In this document: in pieces, positions 17,188 through 26,080 of the stretch
Numbering within the stretch: the stretch's first letter is position 1
How the letters are laid out: each line of letters begins with the position of its first letter
Origin: Candidatus Binatia bacterium
GTDB taxonomy: Bacteria > Eisenbacteria > RBG-16-71-46 > SZUA-252
Assembly: GCA_035631035.1 (NCBI GenBank)
Contig: DASQJL010000042.1
Span: forward strand, 1 to 64,000
Reading direction: 5' to 3'
DNA length: 64,000 nucleotides
Notes under the pieces: model-generated
What the model saw: only the letters and a program-made list of their open reading frames with translations
Database searches by the model: none
Told to the model about the DNA's origin: nothing
Program-made: the position numbers and the translations under genes

Positions 17188-20100
17188 ATGACCCGACATC
17201 ACGATCGGCGCGCCGGATCCGTCGTTCACGGCGGGACGCTTTCGCGCGCCGCCGCTCTGCTCCTTCTTCTCGCCCTGGCCTCCTCGCCCCCCGCGGCGCG
17301 AGCGCAGTCCTTCGGCCAGAACAAGGTCCAGTACAAGGACTTCCATTGGAAGGTGCTCCGCACGGAGCACTTCGACGTCTATCACTACCAGGGGACCGAG
17401 CGCGCGGTGCAAGACGCCGCCGTCATGGCCGAGCGCGGCTACCAGCGCTTGAGCCGCGTCCTCCAGCACCAGATCAAGGCGCGCGTCCCGCTCGTCCTCT
17501 ACGCTTCGCACACCGACTTCGAGCAGACCAACATCACGCCGGAGCTCCTCGGGATCGGCACCGGCGGCGTCACCGAGTTCCTGAAGCGGCGCGTCTTCCT
17601 TCCGTTCACCGGCTCCTACGCCGAGCTGGACCACGTTCTCACGCACGAGCTGGTGCACGCGTTCCAGGTGGACATCCTCTTCGGCGACCGGCCGGGAATC
17701 GTGGGGAACCCCTTTGCCAGCGTGCCCCCCGGCTGGTTCATGGAGGGGATGGCGGAATACCTGTCGGTGGGCGAGATCGACACGAACACGCAGTCCTGGC
17801 TGCGGGACGCCTCCCTCGAGGGCTATCTCATCCCGATCAGCACGCTGGCCTACGTGGGCGACATCCGCGTCTACCGTTTCGGACAGTCGATCTTCGAGTT
17901 CATCGCCGACACCTACGGGATCCAGAAGATCGGCGACATCCTGAAGCGGACCCGGCGCATGGGGAGCATGGAGCGGGCCCTCGAGGCCTCCACCGGCCTC
18001 ACCGTCGACGTCCTCTCCAAGAAGTGGCAGGAGTCGGTCCGCAAGCAGTACCTGCCGCAGATCGCCGACTACGACAAGGCGGACGCGATCGCCTCGAAGC
18101 TCACCGACGCCCAGCACGACCGGTCCAACTTCAACGTCGCGGTGGGCGTCTCGCCCTCGGGGATGCAGATGGTCTACATCTCCGACAAGAGCATGTACAA
18201 CAACGTCTATCTCGCCTCCGCGCTCGACGGGAAGAACTTCAAGAAGCTGGTCGAGGGAGAGCGCACGCCCTCCTTCGAGACGCTCCGTTTCTTCAACACG
18301 TCGATCGCCTGGTCGCCCGACGAGAAGATGATCGCCCTTCCCGCGAAAGTGGGCGGCGAGGACGCGATCTACCTGATCGAGGTTCCCTCCGGACACGTGA
18401 AGCGGAAGCTCAAGTTCGGGCTCGACGCGATCTACTCCCCGACCTGGTCGCCGGACGGAAAGCAGATCGCCTTCGTGGGGATCGACCACGGCTGGTCGCA
18501 CCTGATCGTGTCGGACACCAACGGCAAGAATCGCCGGGAGCTGATCAGCGGGCCGTACTCGGTCCGCGAGCCGGTGTGGTCCCCCGACGGGACGAAGATC
18601 GCCTACGCGACCGACCAGGGGGAGGGGACCGACGTCTCGCGGCTCATCTTCGGCAAGCTCCGCCTGGCGACCTTCGACGTGGCGACGCATCAGGTCACGG
18701 TGCTCCCGCGGCAGAGCGGATCCAACTTCTCGCCGCAGTGGCTGCCCGACGGCAAGTCGCTCCTCTTCGTGTCCGATCGCGCCGGGATTCCGAACATCTA
18801 TCGCTACGATCTCGTCACGGGCGACTCCTTCCGTCTCTCGAACCTGCTCACGGGGGTCTCCGGCGTCGTGGCCGACGCGCCCTGCATCTCGCTCTCGGCC
18901 GACGGCAAGCGGCTCCTCTTCACCTCCTTCACGCGCGGCGGGTGGGACATCTACTCGGTGCGTGACGTGCGCAAGTTCCTCGCTCCCGCCACCGGCGTTC
19001 TGGCCGAGCGCTCCATGCCGCTCGCCCCGCTCGCCCCGCTCGGCCGGGTCGAAGCCGCGGCCGGCGTCACCGAGGCGTCGAGCTCCGATCCGGACGGCGA
19101 TCGCGATCCCGCCGTCCCGCCACCGGCTCCCGCCGACTCGGCCGCGGCGCGCATGGCCGCATCGCGCCCGCCGTCGCTGCCGGGACCGGCGCCCAGTCTC
19201 CACGACACGGTGACCGCCGGCGGCATCCAGCCGGCCGTGGCGCTTCGCGATACCTCGGCCGTCGCCGACACGACCCTCGCCATGTACGTGCAGCAGGTCT
19301 ACCGCGAGCCGCTGACCGACAGCACGACGTTCCTGCGTCTGCCGTACAAGGCCCGGTTCTCGCGCGACTACATCTCGGGCGGGGCGCTCTTCGCCTCGAA
19401 TGTCGGCTTCGCGGGGTCGAGCGTCATCTCCTTCAGCGACGTGCTCGGGAATCACAACGTCCTCGCCGTGCTGAACCTGTACGGCGACCTGACGCAGTCG
19501 GACATCTACCTGGCCTACACCAATCTCGCGAAGCGCACGAACTACGGCTTCGCGGTCTTCCAGTACCGGAACGACCTGCTGCTCCTCTCGGCGCCCTCCA
19601 GCGACGACGTGGAGAGCCAGATCTATCGCGGGGGCGCGGTCTTCTTCTCGCGGCCGTTCAACCGCTTCCGGCGAATCGAGTACGGGGTCGAGGCGGCGGT
19701 GCTGAACGAGCGGGTGCTCCGCTACAACTACGACCTGGGGCAGATCTCGACGCTGGCGAACAACGGGGACTTCTTCTACGTCGCGCCGAACATCGGACTG
19801 GTGGCGGACAACGCGCTCTACGGCACCACCGGGCCGATCAACGGCGGGCGCTCCCGCTACACGGTGGAGTACGCCCTGGGCGACGTGCACTACACGACCG
19901 GTCTCATGGACTGGCGGCGCTACACGAACATCCACCAGAACTTCTCGATCGCGCAGCGCTTCATCGCCGGCGCCTCGACCGGGCGCGACCCGCAGCTCTT
20001 CCGCTTCGGCGGGGCGTTCACCTACCGCGGCGTGGACTACGGCGACCTGGTGGGCACGCGCGTGCTCCTGGGGAACCTCGAGTTCCGCTTCCCGCTGATC

Positions 20101-20379
20101 GAGCAGCTCCGCCTGGGATGGCCGCTCGCGATCAACCTGGGCGGCATCAACGGCGTCCTCTTCACCGACGCCGCGACCGCCTGGGAGGACGGGCACGAGC
20201 CGGTCTTCTTCTCGAACGTGGGCGGGCTCCGCACCAAGGACCTGCACCTCGCGTTCGGGTTCGGGGCGCGCGTCAACCTGGGCTACTTCATCCTCCGCTA
20301 CGACTACGCGCGGGAGCACAAGCTCGATGGCGGCATCGGCAAGCCCCGGCACTTCGTGACCTTCGGCGCCGAGTTCTAG
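17188..20379 (+). CDS. Secreted zinc-metalloprotease / TolB-like propeller / outer-membrane barrel fusion, copy B
   Basis: A 1063-residue paralog of the protein starting at 9948. Start ATG 17188 follows the alaX stop by 4 bases, with an AGGGG upstream. Signal peptide 1-40 (RAAALLLLLALASSPPAARA); zinc motif HELVH at 153-157 with Glu186 in FMEGMAEY; propeller repeats from about 371 (SIAWSPDE, SPTWSPDGKQIAFVG, EPVWSPDGTKIAYAT, SPQWLPDGKSLLFVS); a Pro/Ala-rich linker (about 605-700); then a beta-barrel to the terminal FVTFGAEF. The mature N-terminus QSFGQNKVQYKDFHW parallels copy A's QYYAFGKNKVQYESFQW. A catalytic zinc protease tethered to an outer-membrane barrel is predicted. The target is unknown; function in assembly or quality control of envelope proteins is a guess. 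Confidence 0.85.
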   Translation: MTRHHDRRAGSVVHGGTLSRAAALLLLLALASSPPAARAQSFGQNKVQYKDFHWKVLRTEHFDVYHYQGTERAVQDAAVMAERGYQRLSRVLQHQIKARVPLVLYASHTDFEQTNITPELLGIGTGGVTEFLKRRVFLPFTGSYAELDHVLTHELVHAFQVDILFGDRPGIVGNPFASVPPGWFMEGMAEYLSVGEIDTNTQSWLRDASLEGYLIPISTLAYVGDIRVYRFGQSIFEFIADTYGIQKIGDILKRTRRMGSMERALEASTGLTVDVLSKKWQESVRKQYLPQIADYDKADAIASKLTDAQHDRSNFNVAVGVSPSGMQMVYISDKSMYNNVYLASALDGKNFKKLVEGERTPSFETLRFFNTSIAWSPDEKMIALPAKVGGEDAIYLIEVPSGHVKRKLKFGLDAIYSPTWSPDGKQIAFVGIDHGWSHLIVSDTNGKNRRELISGPYSVREPVWSPDGTKIAYATDQGEGTDVSRLIFGKLRLATFDVATHQVTVLPRQSGSNFSPQWLPDGKSLLFVSDRAGIPNIYRYDLVTGDSFRLSNLLTGVSGVVADAPCISLSADGKRLLFTSFTRGGWDIYSVRDVRKFLAPATGVLAERSMPLAPLAPLGRVEAAAGVTEASSSDPDGDRDPAVPPPAPADSAAARMAASRPPSLPGPAPSLHDTVTAGGIQPAVALRDTSAVADTTLAMYVQQVYREPLTDSTTFLRLPYKARFSRDYISGGALFASNVGFAGSSVISFSDVLGNHNVLAVLNLYGDLTQSDIYLAYTNLAKRTNYGFAVFQYRNDLLLLSAPSSDDVESQIYRGGAVFFSRPFNRFRRIEYGVEAAVLNERVLRYNYDLGQISTLANNGDFFYVAPNIGLVADNALYGTTGPINGGRSRYTVEYALGDVHYTTGLMDWRRYTNIHQNFSIAQRFIAGASTGRDPQLFRFGGAFTYRGVDYGDLVGTRVLLGNLEFRFPLIEQLRLGWPLAINLGGINGVLFTDAATAWEDGHEPVFFSNVGGLRTKDLHLAFGFGARVNLGYFILRYDYAREHKLDGGIGKPRHFVTFGAEF

Positions 20380-20389
20380 CCCCGGCGCC

Positions 20390-21130
20390 GTGGGGCACGC
20401 ATGGGACGTCGCGCTCTTCCGCGCGGTCCATCTCGGGTGGCATCAGGCCTGGCTCGACCCGATCCTGCGGGCCCTCTCCAGCCCCGGCGTGTTCAAGATT
20501 CCGCTCCTCGTCCTCCTCGGCGCGGCGTTTCTGCTGCGCGGCCGGCGCGGAAGGCTGGGGGTCCTGGTCCTGGCGCTGGCGATCGCCTGCTCCGACCAGC
20601 TCTCCTCCAAGGTGCTGAAGCCGATCGTCGGCCGCACCCGTCCCTCGGTGGAGATCGCCGACGCGAGGCCGCTCTTCGGCGTGCGGCACAGCCGCTCCTT
20701 CCCGTCGTCGCACGCCGTGAACTTCTTCACCGCGGCGCCGATCGTGGGGTACGTGTTCCCGGAAGCCCGGGTCGCGGCGTACGTGGTGGCGGGGGCGGTT
20801 TCCTTCTCGCGCGTTTACGTGGGGGACCACTGGCCGTCGGACGTCCTGGCCGGCGCGGCGCTCGGCCTCCTGCTGGGGTTCACCTGGCGGAAAGCGCTGA
20901 GGCGGCTGGAGCGGACCCTCAGCGCGCGGGCGGAGCCAGCCGGAGCAGCATCCAGTGGCGCCCCGTCGTCCCACGGTCCCGGCGATGGGAGTAGAACCGC
21001 TCCGGCAGGCACGCGGTACACTCGGACGCGATCGCGATCCGGGCGGGAGGAACCCCCGCCCCGGTCAGGGACGCGGCGATCGCTCCCGGCAGATCGAGGG
21101 CGAAGCCGCCGCTCGCATGGGGTTGAATGA
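20390..21130 (+). CDS. PAP2-family membrane phosphatase
   Basis: A 246-residue integral membrane phosphatase starting at GTG 20390. The three PAP2 signature blocks are present: KPIVGRTRPS, SRSFPSSHAVN, and SRVYVGDHWPSDV. The family removes phosphates from lipid substrates such as phosphatidate or undecaprenyl diphosphate on the outer side of the inner membrane. The conserved domain ends near residue 180; the last about 65 residues (Ser/Arg/Gly-rich) are coded antisense to the end of pgeF for 212 bases. Either this tail is real or an early stop has been lost by a sequence change. Confidence 0.85.
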   Translation: MGHAWDVALFRAVHLGWHQAWLDPILRALSSPGVFKIPLLVLLGAAFLLRGRRGRLGVLVLALAIACSDQLSSKVLKPIVGRTRPSVEIADARPLFGVRHSRSFPSSHAVNFFTAAPIVGYVFPEARVAAYVVAGAVSFSRVYVGDHWPSDVLAGAALGLLLGFTWRKALRRLERTLSARAEPAGAASSGAPSSHGPGDGSRTAPAGTRYTRTRSRSGREEPPPRSGTRRSLPADRGRSRRSHGVE

Positions 21131-21710
21131 GGAACGCCGGGAAGCGACCGGCCGTCTCGGGACCCACGGGGTAGCAGCAGGCATGGATGCACGGACCGAT
21201 CACGACGTGAAGCGATTCCGGCGGGGAGCCGCTCCGCTCCAGGGCGAGCGCCGCGCGCACGGCGATGCCGTCGAGCGTGCCGCGCCAGCCCGAGTGCACC
21301 AGCGCGCCGCGCGCTCCATCCTCCGCGACCAGGGCCACCGCCGCGCAGTCGGCCACGCTGACCGCGGCCCAGGGATCCCCGGCCGCGAGCAGGATGCCGT
21401 CCGCCCGCGGGAGGAGGTCGCCCGCGGCCGCCTCCGCGAGATCGGTGCCGTGCACCTGGCGCACCCGCACCGGCTCCCGCGCGTCCATGCCGAGGGCGCC
21501 GCGGATCCGCCGGACGTTTTCGAGCACCGACTCCTCGCGGTCGCCGACCCGGAGGCCGACGTTGAGCTCGGCGTAGGGCCCGCGGCTCACGCCGCCGACG
21601 CGTGTCGTCATGACGAGCGCCGCTCCGGCGGGGAGCGCCCCCGGCGGCGCCGTCCAGAAGACCGGGTCGGTCCCGGCGCCCTTCGCGCGCTCGATCGCTT
21701 CCGTTTCCAT
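20919..21710 (-). CDS. pgeF: Peptidoglycan-editing factor PgeF (YfiH family)
   Basis: A 263-residue polyphenol-oxidase-like YfiH/PgeF protein, starting at ATG 21710. Zinc-ligand regions are visible: RVRQVHGTDL, VADCAAVALV and ALVHSGWRGTLDG, plus GPCIHACCYPVG. In studied bacteria the family removes mis-incorporated residues (such as L-Ser) from peptidoglycan precursors. It is divergent from the downstream lipoprotein gene, and its 3' end overlaps the PAP2 gene antisense by 212 bases. Confidence 0.92.
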   Translation of the reverse strand: METEAIERAKGAGTDPVFWTAPPGALPAGAALVMTTRVGGVSRGPYAELNVGLRVGDREESVLENVRRIRGALGMDAREPVRVRQVHGTDLAEAAAGDLLPRADGILLAAGDPWAAVSVADCAAVALVAEDGARGALVHSGWRGTLDGIAVRAALALERSGSPPESLHVVIGPCIHACCYPVGPETAGRFPAFLIQPHASGGFALDLPGAIAASLTGAGVPPARIAIASECTACLPERFYSHRRDRGTTGRHWMLLRLAPPAR

Positions 21711-21761
21711 CCCCGTCACTCTGCCGTCCTCCGCGCGCTGGCGCAAGCGGGTTGCGTCGCG

Positions 21762-22568
21762 ATGCTGGCCCTGGCGGGATGCGGCAAGGCTCCGGTCTCG
21801 CTCACCGGCGGTCCCTCCGGCTCGGGGGATAAGGCGCGCGCGCTCTTCCTCCAGGAATTCGCCAGGACGGAGGCGGCCTCGCGGGGATCGGGAGCGATCT
21901 CGCTCAAGCGCGGGGGCGCCAGCGAGGGATCGATGGACGTGCGCTGGGCCACCGAGGCGGACAGCCTCGTCGTCGTGGGCTACGTCGGCCCCATCCGCGC
22001 GCTGGACGCTTCCTACCTGGGGGACTCGCTCTACGTGGCGCTTCGCCCGATGGATCTCGGTCTTGCCGGGCAGGTCCTGGGCGAGGACGGGCTCGGGCCG
22101 CACGGGCTCCGGTTCCTCGCGCGCCCCTGGGACTTCAGTCCCGGCTGGATCCGCGCCGCCATCGAGCACGGAACGGTGGAGCCCTGGGGGGACGGATGGC
22201 GGGTGGCGGGTGTGTTCGTGGGCGAGGCGACGAATCCCTTCGGCCTCGAGCTGAGCGCGAAGGGGGAGCCGCGGCGGCTCCGGATCGGCGGCGCCGGCGG
22301 GCGCGGTACGCTCGTCACCATCCGCTACGGCGATCCGAAGAGCTATCGCGGCGGGACGCTGCCGCGCTCGGTGGAATGGGAGCGCGGCCCCGCGGTGGTG
22401 CGGCTGGACATCGACGAATACGCGCGTCCGGGCCCATCCAGGCTGCGCCACCTGCCTCCGGCCGATCCCGAGTGGACGATGCTCTCCCTGGACGATCCGC
22501 GGAGCCGCGCCCTGCTCCGCCGCTTTCTCGGGATCGGCGAAGAGGGCATGGACGGAGCGGAGCCTTGA
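21762..22568 (+). CDS. LolB/DUF4292-like lipoprotein (start uncertain)
   Basis: A protein of about 268 residues from ATG 21762, with lipobox LALAGC close to this start. The signal peptide would then be only six residues, so translation probably starts a little upstream; no ATG, GTG or TTG exists in frame between 21711 and 21762, but a CTG lies at 21738. The upstream frame would read VLRALAQAGCVAMLALAGC, a normal lipoprotein leader. The body (VVVGYVGPIRALDASYLGDS and LYVALRPMDL) resembles LolB-like outer-membrane lipoproteins, at low confidence. It is coupled to a LolA-like gene, suggesting lipoprotein or lipid carriage. Confidence 0.6.
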   Translation: MLALAGCGKAPVSLTGGPSGSGDKARALFLQEFARTEAASRGSGAISLKRGGASEGSMDVRWATEADSLVVVGYVGPIRALDASYLGDSLYVALRPMDLGLAGQVLGEDGLGPHGLRFLARPWDFSPGWIRAAIEHGTVEPWGDGWRVAGVFVGEATNPFGLELSAKGEPRRLRIGGAGGRGTLVTIRYGDPKSYRGGTLPRSVEWERGPAVVRLDIDEYARPGPSRLRHLPPADPEWTMLSLDDPRSRALLRRFLGIGEEGMDGAEP

Positions 22569-23290
22569 GCGCGCGTCGCGGGCTGGCCGCCTCGGCGGCG
22601 GGACTCCTGGTGCTGGCGCTCGTCGTGCTGCCGCGCGCGCTCCGGGGAGCGGACGCGGCCGAGGAGGAGGTCCGCGCCTCCTTCCGCCGGGTGCTCGCCG
22701 CGCCCGAGGCCAAGGCGCTGATGGCGATCGAGCGCAGCGATCCGTTCGGCGGCGAGCCCTCGCGCGAGAACGGATCGGTCTGGATCCTTCCCGGGCGCGG
22801 CCTCCGGTACCGCTCCGCCGCGAGCGGCGGCCAGGAGATCGTCATCGACCGGCAGAAGGAGCTCTTCCTCCTCTATAGCCCCTCGGAGCGCACTGTCTAT
22901 CGGGCGCCCTATGCGCGCGCTCCGGCGCGCCTCCGCCGCCTGGTCGCCGAGCCGGAGCAGTTCCTTCGCGCGCGTCTCGACGCCCGCGCGGAGGCTCGGG
23001 CCGTCCGCGGTCGCATGCGGGACGGCTACCGCCTGCACGGCGGCTCGCTCGGCGATTCGCTCCCCGAGGTCTCGGTGTGGATGTCGCGCGACCGGGGTAC
23101 GGGACTGCCGCACTGGGTCTCGATCGCTTCGCCCACCGACACCGTCTGGATCGAGTTCCGGAACTGGAATCTCGCGTCCCGGGCGCGCCCGGCCGACCTC
23201 GCCCTCTCGGCTCCTCCCGGCACCCAGGAGGCGCCGCTCGACCCCCGCGAGCTGCTCGAGCGCGGGGGAGGATCGGGCGAATCCCGTTGA
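22565..23290 (+). CDS. LolA-like periplasmic carrier protein
   Basis: A 241-residue protein starting at TTG 22565, inside a TTGA with the upstream stop. A signal peptide is evident (about 8-30, SAAGLLVLALVVLPRALRGA). The body has the half-barrel strand pattern of LolA/outer-membrane lipoprotein-sorting proteins: SVWILPGRGLRYRS, EIVIDRQKELFLLYSPS and TVYRAPY. Its length matches the family (about 200-240). With the preceding LolB-like lipoprotein it would form a carrier pair distinct from the LolC/E-LolD genes at 51389-53324. The assignment rests on pattern only. Confidence 0.6.
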   Translation: MSARRGLAASAAGLLVLALVVLPRALRGADAAEEEVRASFRRVLAAPEAKALMAIERSDPFGGEPSRENGSVWILPGRGLRYRSAASGGQEIVIDRQKELFLLYSPSERTVYRAPYARAPARLRRLVAEPEQFLRARLDARAEARAVRGRMRDGYRLHGGSLGDSLPEVSVWMSRDRGTGLPHWVSIASPTDTVWIEFRNWNLASRARPADLALSAPPGTQEAPLDPRELLERGGGSGESR

Positions 23291-23316
23291 CGCTGGTTCG
23301 CGGCCGCTGGTAGGGT
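23287..23316 (+). promoter_or_regulatory. Candidate sigma-70-type promoter for the nitrilase gene
   Basis: TTGACG (23287-23292), an 18-base spacer and TAGGGT (23311-23316), in the 88-base gap before ATG 23379. The -35 overlaps the last codon and stop of the LolA-like gene. Confidence 0.5.
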
Positions 23317-23378
23317 CCGGCCGTGACCGCAGAAGGTCGCGCCTCCCAGCGGGTTAACGCCGCACGATCAGGACTTCG

Positions 23379-24191
23379 ATGATCGCGGGCTTCTTCCAAT
23401 TCTCCCCCGAGCGGGGGCGGCCGGAACGGAACGCCGCTCGGTTGGAGGAGGCGCTCCGATCCACGAGGACCGATCTCCTCGTCTGTCCCGAGCTGGCCAC
23501 CACCGGATATCTCTACTTCGACAAGGAAGCGCTGCGCGCGGTGGCCGAGCCCGTTCCGTCGGGCCCGACCGTGACGCGCCTCGCCGCGGCCGCGCGCGAG
23601 ACCGGACGCGCGATCGTGTTCGGCATCGCCGAGCGCGCGGAGACGAAGATCTACAACAGCGCGGTGGCGATCCAACCCGAGGGTCCGGTCGTGTGCTACC
23701 GGAAAGCGCACCTCTTCGACACCGAGAAGGAGGTCTTCGACCGCGCGGGCGCTTCGCCGCGACACGCCCGGGCGGCCGGCGCCGACGTGGGGATCATGAT
23801 CTGCTTCGACTGGCGCTTTCCCGAGATGGCCCGCGTCCTGGCGCTGGAAGGGGCGGAGGTGATCGCGCACCCCGCGAATCTCGTCCATCCCTATTGCCAG
23901 GAGGCGATGATCACGCGCTCCCTCGAGAACCGGGTCTTCACGATCACGGCGAGCCGCACGGGGAGTGAGACCGTGGAGGGGGCCACGCTCACGTTCACGG
24001 GGCGGAGCCAGATCGTCTCGCCCCGGGGCGAGCGCCTCGCGGCGGCGGGTCCCGAGGAGGAGTGCGTCCGCACCGCGGAGATCGACCCGCTCCTTGCGCG
24101 CGACAAGAGGGTGACGCCGCGGAACGATCTGTTCGCCGACCGGCGGCCGGAGCTCTATCGCGCTCTCGACCGCCCGGAGCGCGCGTCGTGA
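23379..24191 (+). CDS. Carbon-nitrogen hydrolase (nitrilase superfamily)
   Basis: A 270-residue nitrilase-superfamily enzyme with the expected triad: Glu in CPELATTGYLY, Lys in YRKAHLFDTEKE, Cys in GIMICFDWRFPEMAR. The family hydrolyses amides or N-carbamoyl groups; the specific substrate is not evident, though omega-amidase or N-carbamoylputrescine amidase-type members look similar. It follows its own candidate promoter and overlaps the kinase start by GTGA. Confidence 0.9.
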   Translation: MIAGFFQFSPERGRPERNAARLEEALRSTRTDLLVCPELATTGYLYFDKEALRAVAEPVPSGPTVTRLAAAARETGRAIVFGIAERAETKIYNSAVAIQPEGPVVCYRKAHLFDTEKEVFDRAGASPRHARAAGADVGIMICFDWRFPEMARVLALEGAEVIAHPANLVHPYCQEAMITRSLENRVFTITASRTGSETVEGATLTFTGRSQIVSPRGERLAAAGPEEECVRTAEIDPLLARDKRVTPRNDLFADRRPELYRALDRPERAS

Positions 24192-25597
24192 GCCGCCGGC
24201 TGATCGCCTACATCGCCATCGTGTCCGGCCTTGGCGCCGTCGTGCTCGCGCTCTCGCTCCATGCGCTCGCGGCGGTCGGCTGGATGCAGGTCGGCGTGTG
24301 GGTCCTGGTCAGCCTGCTCGCCGAGAGCCTCTGGATTCCGACGCTCACCGGCAAGGCGATGGAGAGCATGGCCTCGGCCGTCGACCTGAGCCTCCTCGTG
24401 CTGCTGGGCTTCATGCCGTCGGTCTGGATCGTCGCCGTCGCCTTCGCGCTCGCGAACCTCTTCTTCTCGGGACGGAAGTGGTACAAGGCGGTCTTCAACG
24501 CGGGGCAGAACGTGCTCTCGCTCGCCGCGGCCGGACTGGTGTTCGAGGCGCTCGGGGGCGCGCCGCTCGTGCGCGCGGGCGGGCTCCCGGCCTTCCACGG
24601 GATCGCCCTGATCGTTCCCTGGGCCACGGCGACGATCGTCTACTTCCTCGTGAACACCCTGTTCGTCTCGGGCGCGGTCGCGCTCTCGAGCGGGCGGCGA
24701 CTCCTGAACACCTGGCGCGAGGAGTACCTCTATCCCATCTCGCTCCTCGGATCGGCGGCGCTCTTCTTCCTCTCGCCCCTCGTGGTGGTGTCGTACCTGG
24801 CGCTCGGCTTCTTCGGGCTCATCTTCTTCTTCGTGCCGCTCCTCCTGATCAAGGAGGCGGGCGCGCGCTACATCGCCCTCGAGAAGGCCAAGGACGAGCT
24901 GGTCTCCTCGGAGCGCCTCGCCGCGAAGGGGGAAATGGCGGCGGAGATCGCGCACGAGCTGAACAACTATCTCGCCGCGATCTCCGGGCGGGCGCAGCTC
25001 CTGCTGATGGGCATCGGGAAGCAGCCGGTGGAGAAGACCGAGGAGAGCGCGCGGATCATCGCCGAGCAGGCGCGCAACATGGGCGTGCTCGTGAAGGGGC
25101 TCCTCGATTTCTCGCACAAGGAGATCCGGAAGCAGCCGACCCGCCTGAACGACCTCGTGCGGCGCACGGTGGAGTTCATCGTCCCGCAGAACAAGTACGA
25201 GCGGATCGCGTTCGACCTGGACCTGGCGCCCGACCTGCCCGAGGCGTCGCTGGATCCCGGTCAGATCCAGCAGGTGCTGATGAACCTCTTCTCGAACGCG
25301 GCCGACTCGATGAACGCCGCCGGCCGCGGCGACCCGCGCATCACGGTCCGGACGCGCGTCCTCCGGGAGGAGATCCGCCTCGTCGTGGAGGACACCGGGC
25401 CGGGCATCGCCGCCGAGGTCATCAACAAGCTGTTCGAGCCCTCGGTGACGACCAAGCCGGAGGGGCACGGCTTCGGCCTCTCCACCTGCTACCGGATCAT
25501 CTCGAACCACGGCGGGAGGATCACGGCGGAGAACGGGCCGCGCGGCGCCGTGTTCACGCTGACGATCCCGCTCGAGCGGAAGCGCCTGGCGGCCTAG
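24188..25597 (+). CDS. NtrB-like membrane sensor histidine kinase
   Basis: A 469-residue kinase starting at GTG 24188, within GTGA. The N-terminal half (about 1-225) contains six or more hydrophobic segments with no large loop, so it senses within or near the membrane. The dimerisation/phosphoacceptor helix has His256 (AAEIAHELNNYLAAI), the sequence type of NtrB-like kinases; ATP-site boxes are NLFSNAADS, VEDTGPGI and GHGFGLSTC. The membrane part resembles that of the HD-GYP protein at 31719. A sigma-54 activator at 34138 could be related, but it has no receiver domain, so the real partner may lie elsewhere. Confidence 0.85.
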   Translation: MSRRLIAYIAIVSGLGAVVLALSLHALAAVGWMQVGVWVLVSLLAESLWIPTLTGKAMESMASAVDLSLLVLLGFMPSVWIVAVAFALANLFFSGRKWYKAVFNAGQNVLSLAAAGLVFEALGGAPLVRAGGLPAFHGIALIVPWATATIVYFLVNTLFVSGAVALSSGRRLLNTWREEYLYPISLLGSAALFFLSPLVVVSYLALGFFGLIFFFVPLLLIKEAGARYIALEKAKDELVSSERLAAKGEMAAEIAHELNNYLAAISGRAQLLLMGIGKQPVEKTEESARIIAEQARNMGVLVKGLLDFSHKEIRKQPTRLNDLVRRTVEFIVPQNKYERIAFDLDLAPDLPEASLDPGQIQQVLMNLFSNAADSMNAAGRGDPRITVRTRVLREEIRLVVEDTGPGIAAEVINKLFEPSVTTKPEGHGFGLSTCYRIISNHGGRITAENGPRGAVFTLTIPLERKRLAA

Positions 25598-25630
25598 CGC
25601 CGTCGCGGCCGCCGCGCGGCGGCGCTAGGC
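25592..25630. terminator. Bidirectional terminator between convergent genes
   Basis: A perfect 11-base inverted repeat, GCCTAGCGCCG (25592-25602) with CGGCGCTAGGC (25620-25630), continues inward through a wobble and four more pairs, leaving a 7-base loop. It includes the kinase stop codon and lies 6 bases from the end of the minus-strand gene. Confidence 0.7.
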
Positions 25631-25635
25631 GTCCT

Positions 25636-26013
25636 TCAGCGATCGGCGGCCGCCACGATCAGCACCCCCGCGAGGGCGCCGAGGAGATCAGCTCCCAGGT
25701 CCTTCCGGCTCGCCCCCCGTCCCAGGCGCCGCGGCTTCAGGGTCGCGTCGTACAGCTCCTTCGCCACGCCGATCACCGCCGTCCCGGCGACCGATTCCAG
25801 CCGCGAGCGCCCCTCGACGCGAAGCGACGCCGCGATCGCGAGCGATGCCGCGAAATGGACCTGTCGGTCGGGCGCGGCCCACGATCCCTCGCGCGAGCAG
25901 GGGATCAGGAAGGGGTCGGCCGCGGCCGGCGCCGCGCCGGCGACCGCGGCGATCGCGCCGAAGGCCAGGGCGGCGAGGAGACGCGGAGGGCCGGGGAGTC
26001 GGAGCGCGCGCAT
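25636..26013 (-). CDS. YfiM/DUF2279-like exported protein
   Basis: A 125-residue protein with a signal peptide (about 10-33, LLAALAFGAIAAVAGAAPAA). The core has the pattern DRQVHFAASL, then GVAKELYDATLK and SRKDLGADLLGALAG, which resembles YfiM/DUF2279-type and VanZ-like small membrane proteins; one or two hydrophobic helices follow. The conserved Asp, His, Lys-Glu and Asp residues suggest a membrane-embedded polar site. Function unknown. It is divergent from the nucleotidyltransferase gene, with 67 bases between. Confidence 0.6.
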   Translation of the reverse strand: MRALRLPGPPRLLAALAFGAIAAVAGAAPAAADPFLIPCSREGSWAAPDRQVHFAASLAIAASLRVEGRSRLESVAGTAVIGVAKELYDATLKPRRLGRGASRKDLGADLLGALAGVLIVAAADR

Positions 26014-26080
26014 GGGGCGAGCCTAGCGGCTCCCCGCGCGGGCCGCAACGCCCGCGCGCTCTGGTACCATCGAGAGCGCC

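Noticed and set aside
16771-20352. Minus-strand open frame of over 1100 codons opposite the second protease-barrel gene
   Set aside because: Same codon-bias artefact; mirrors the plus-strand gene and has no recognisable domain.
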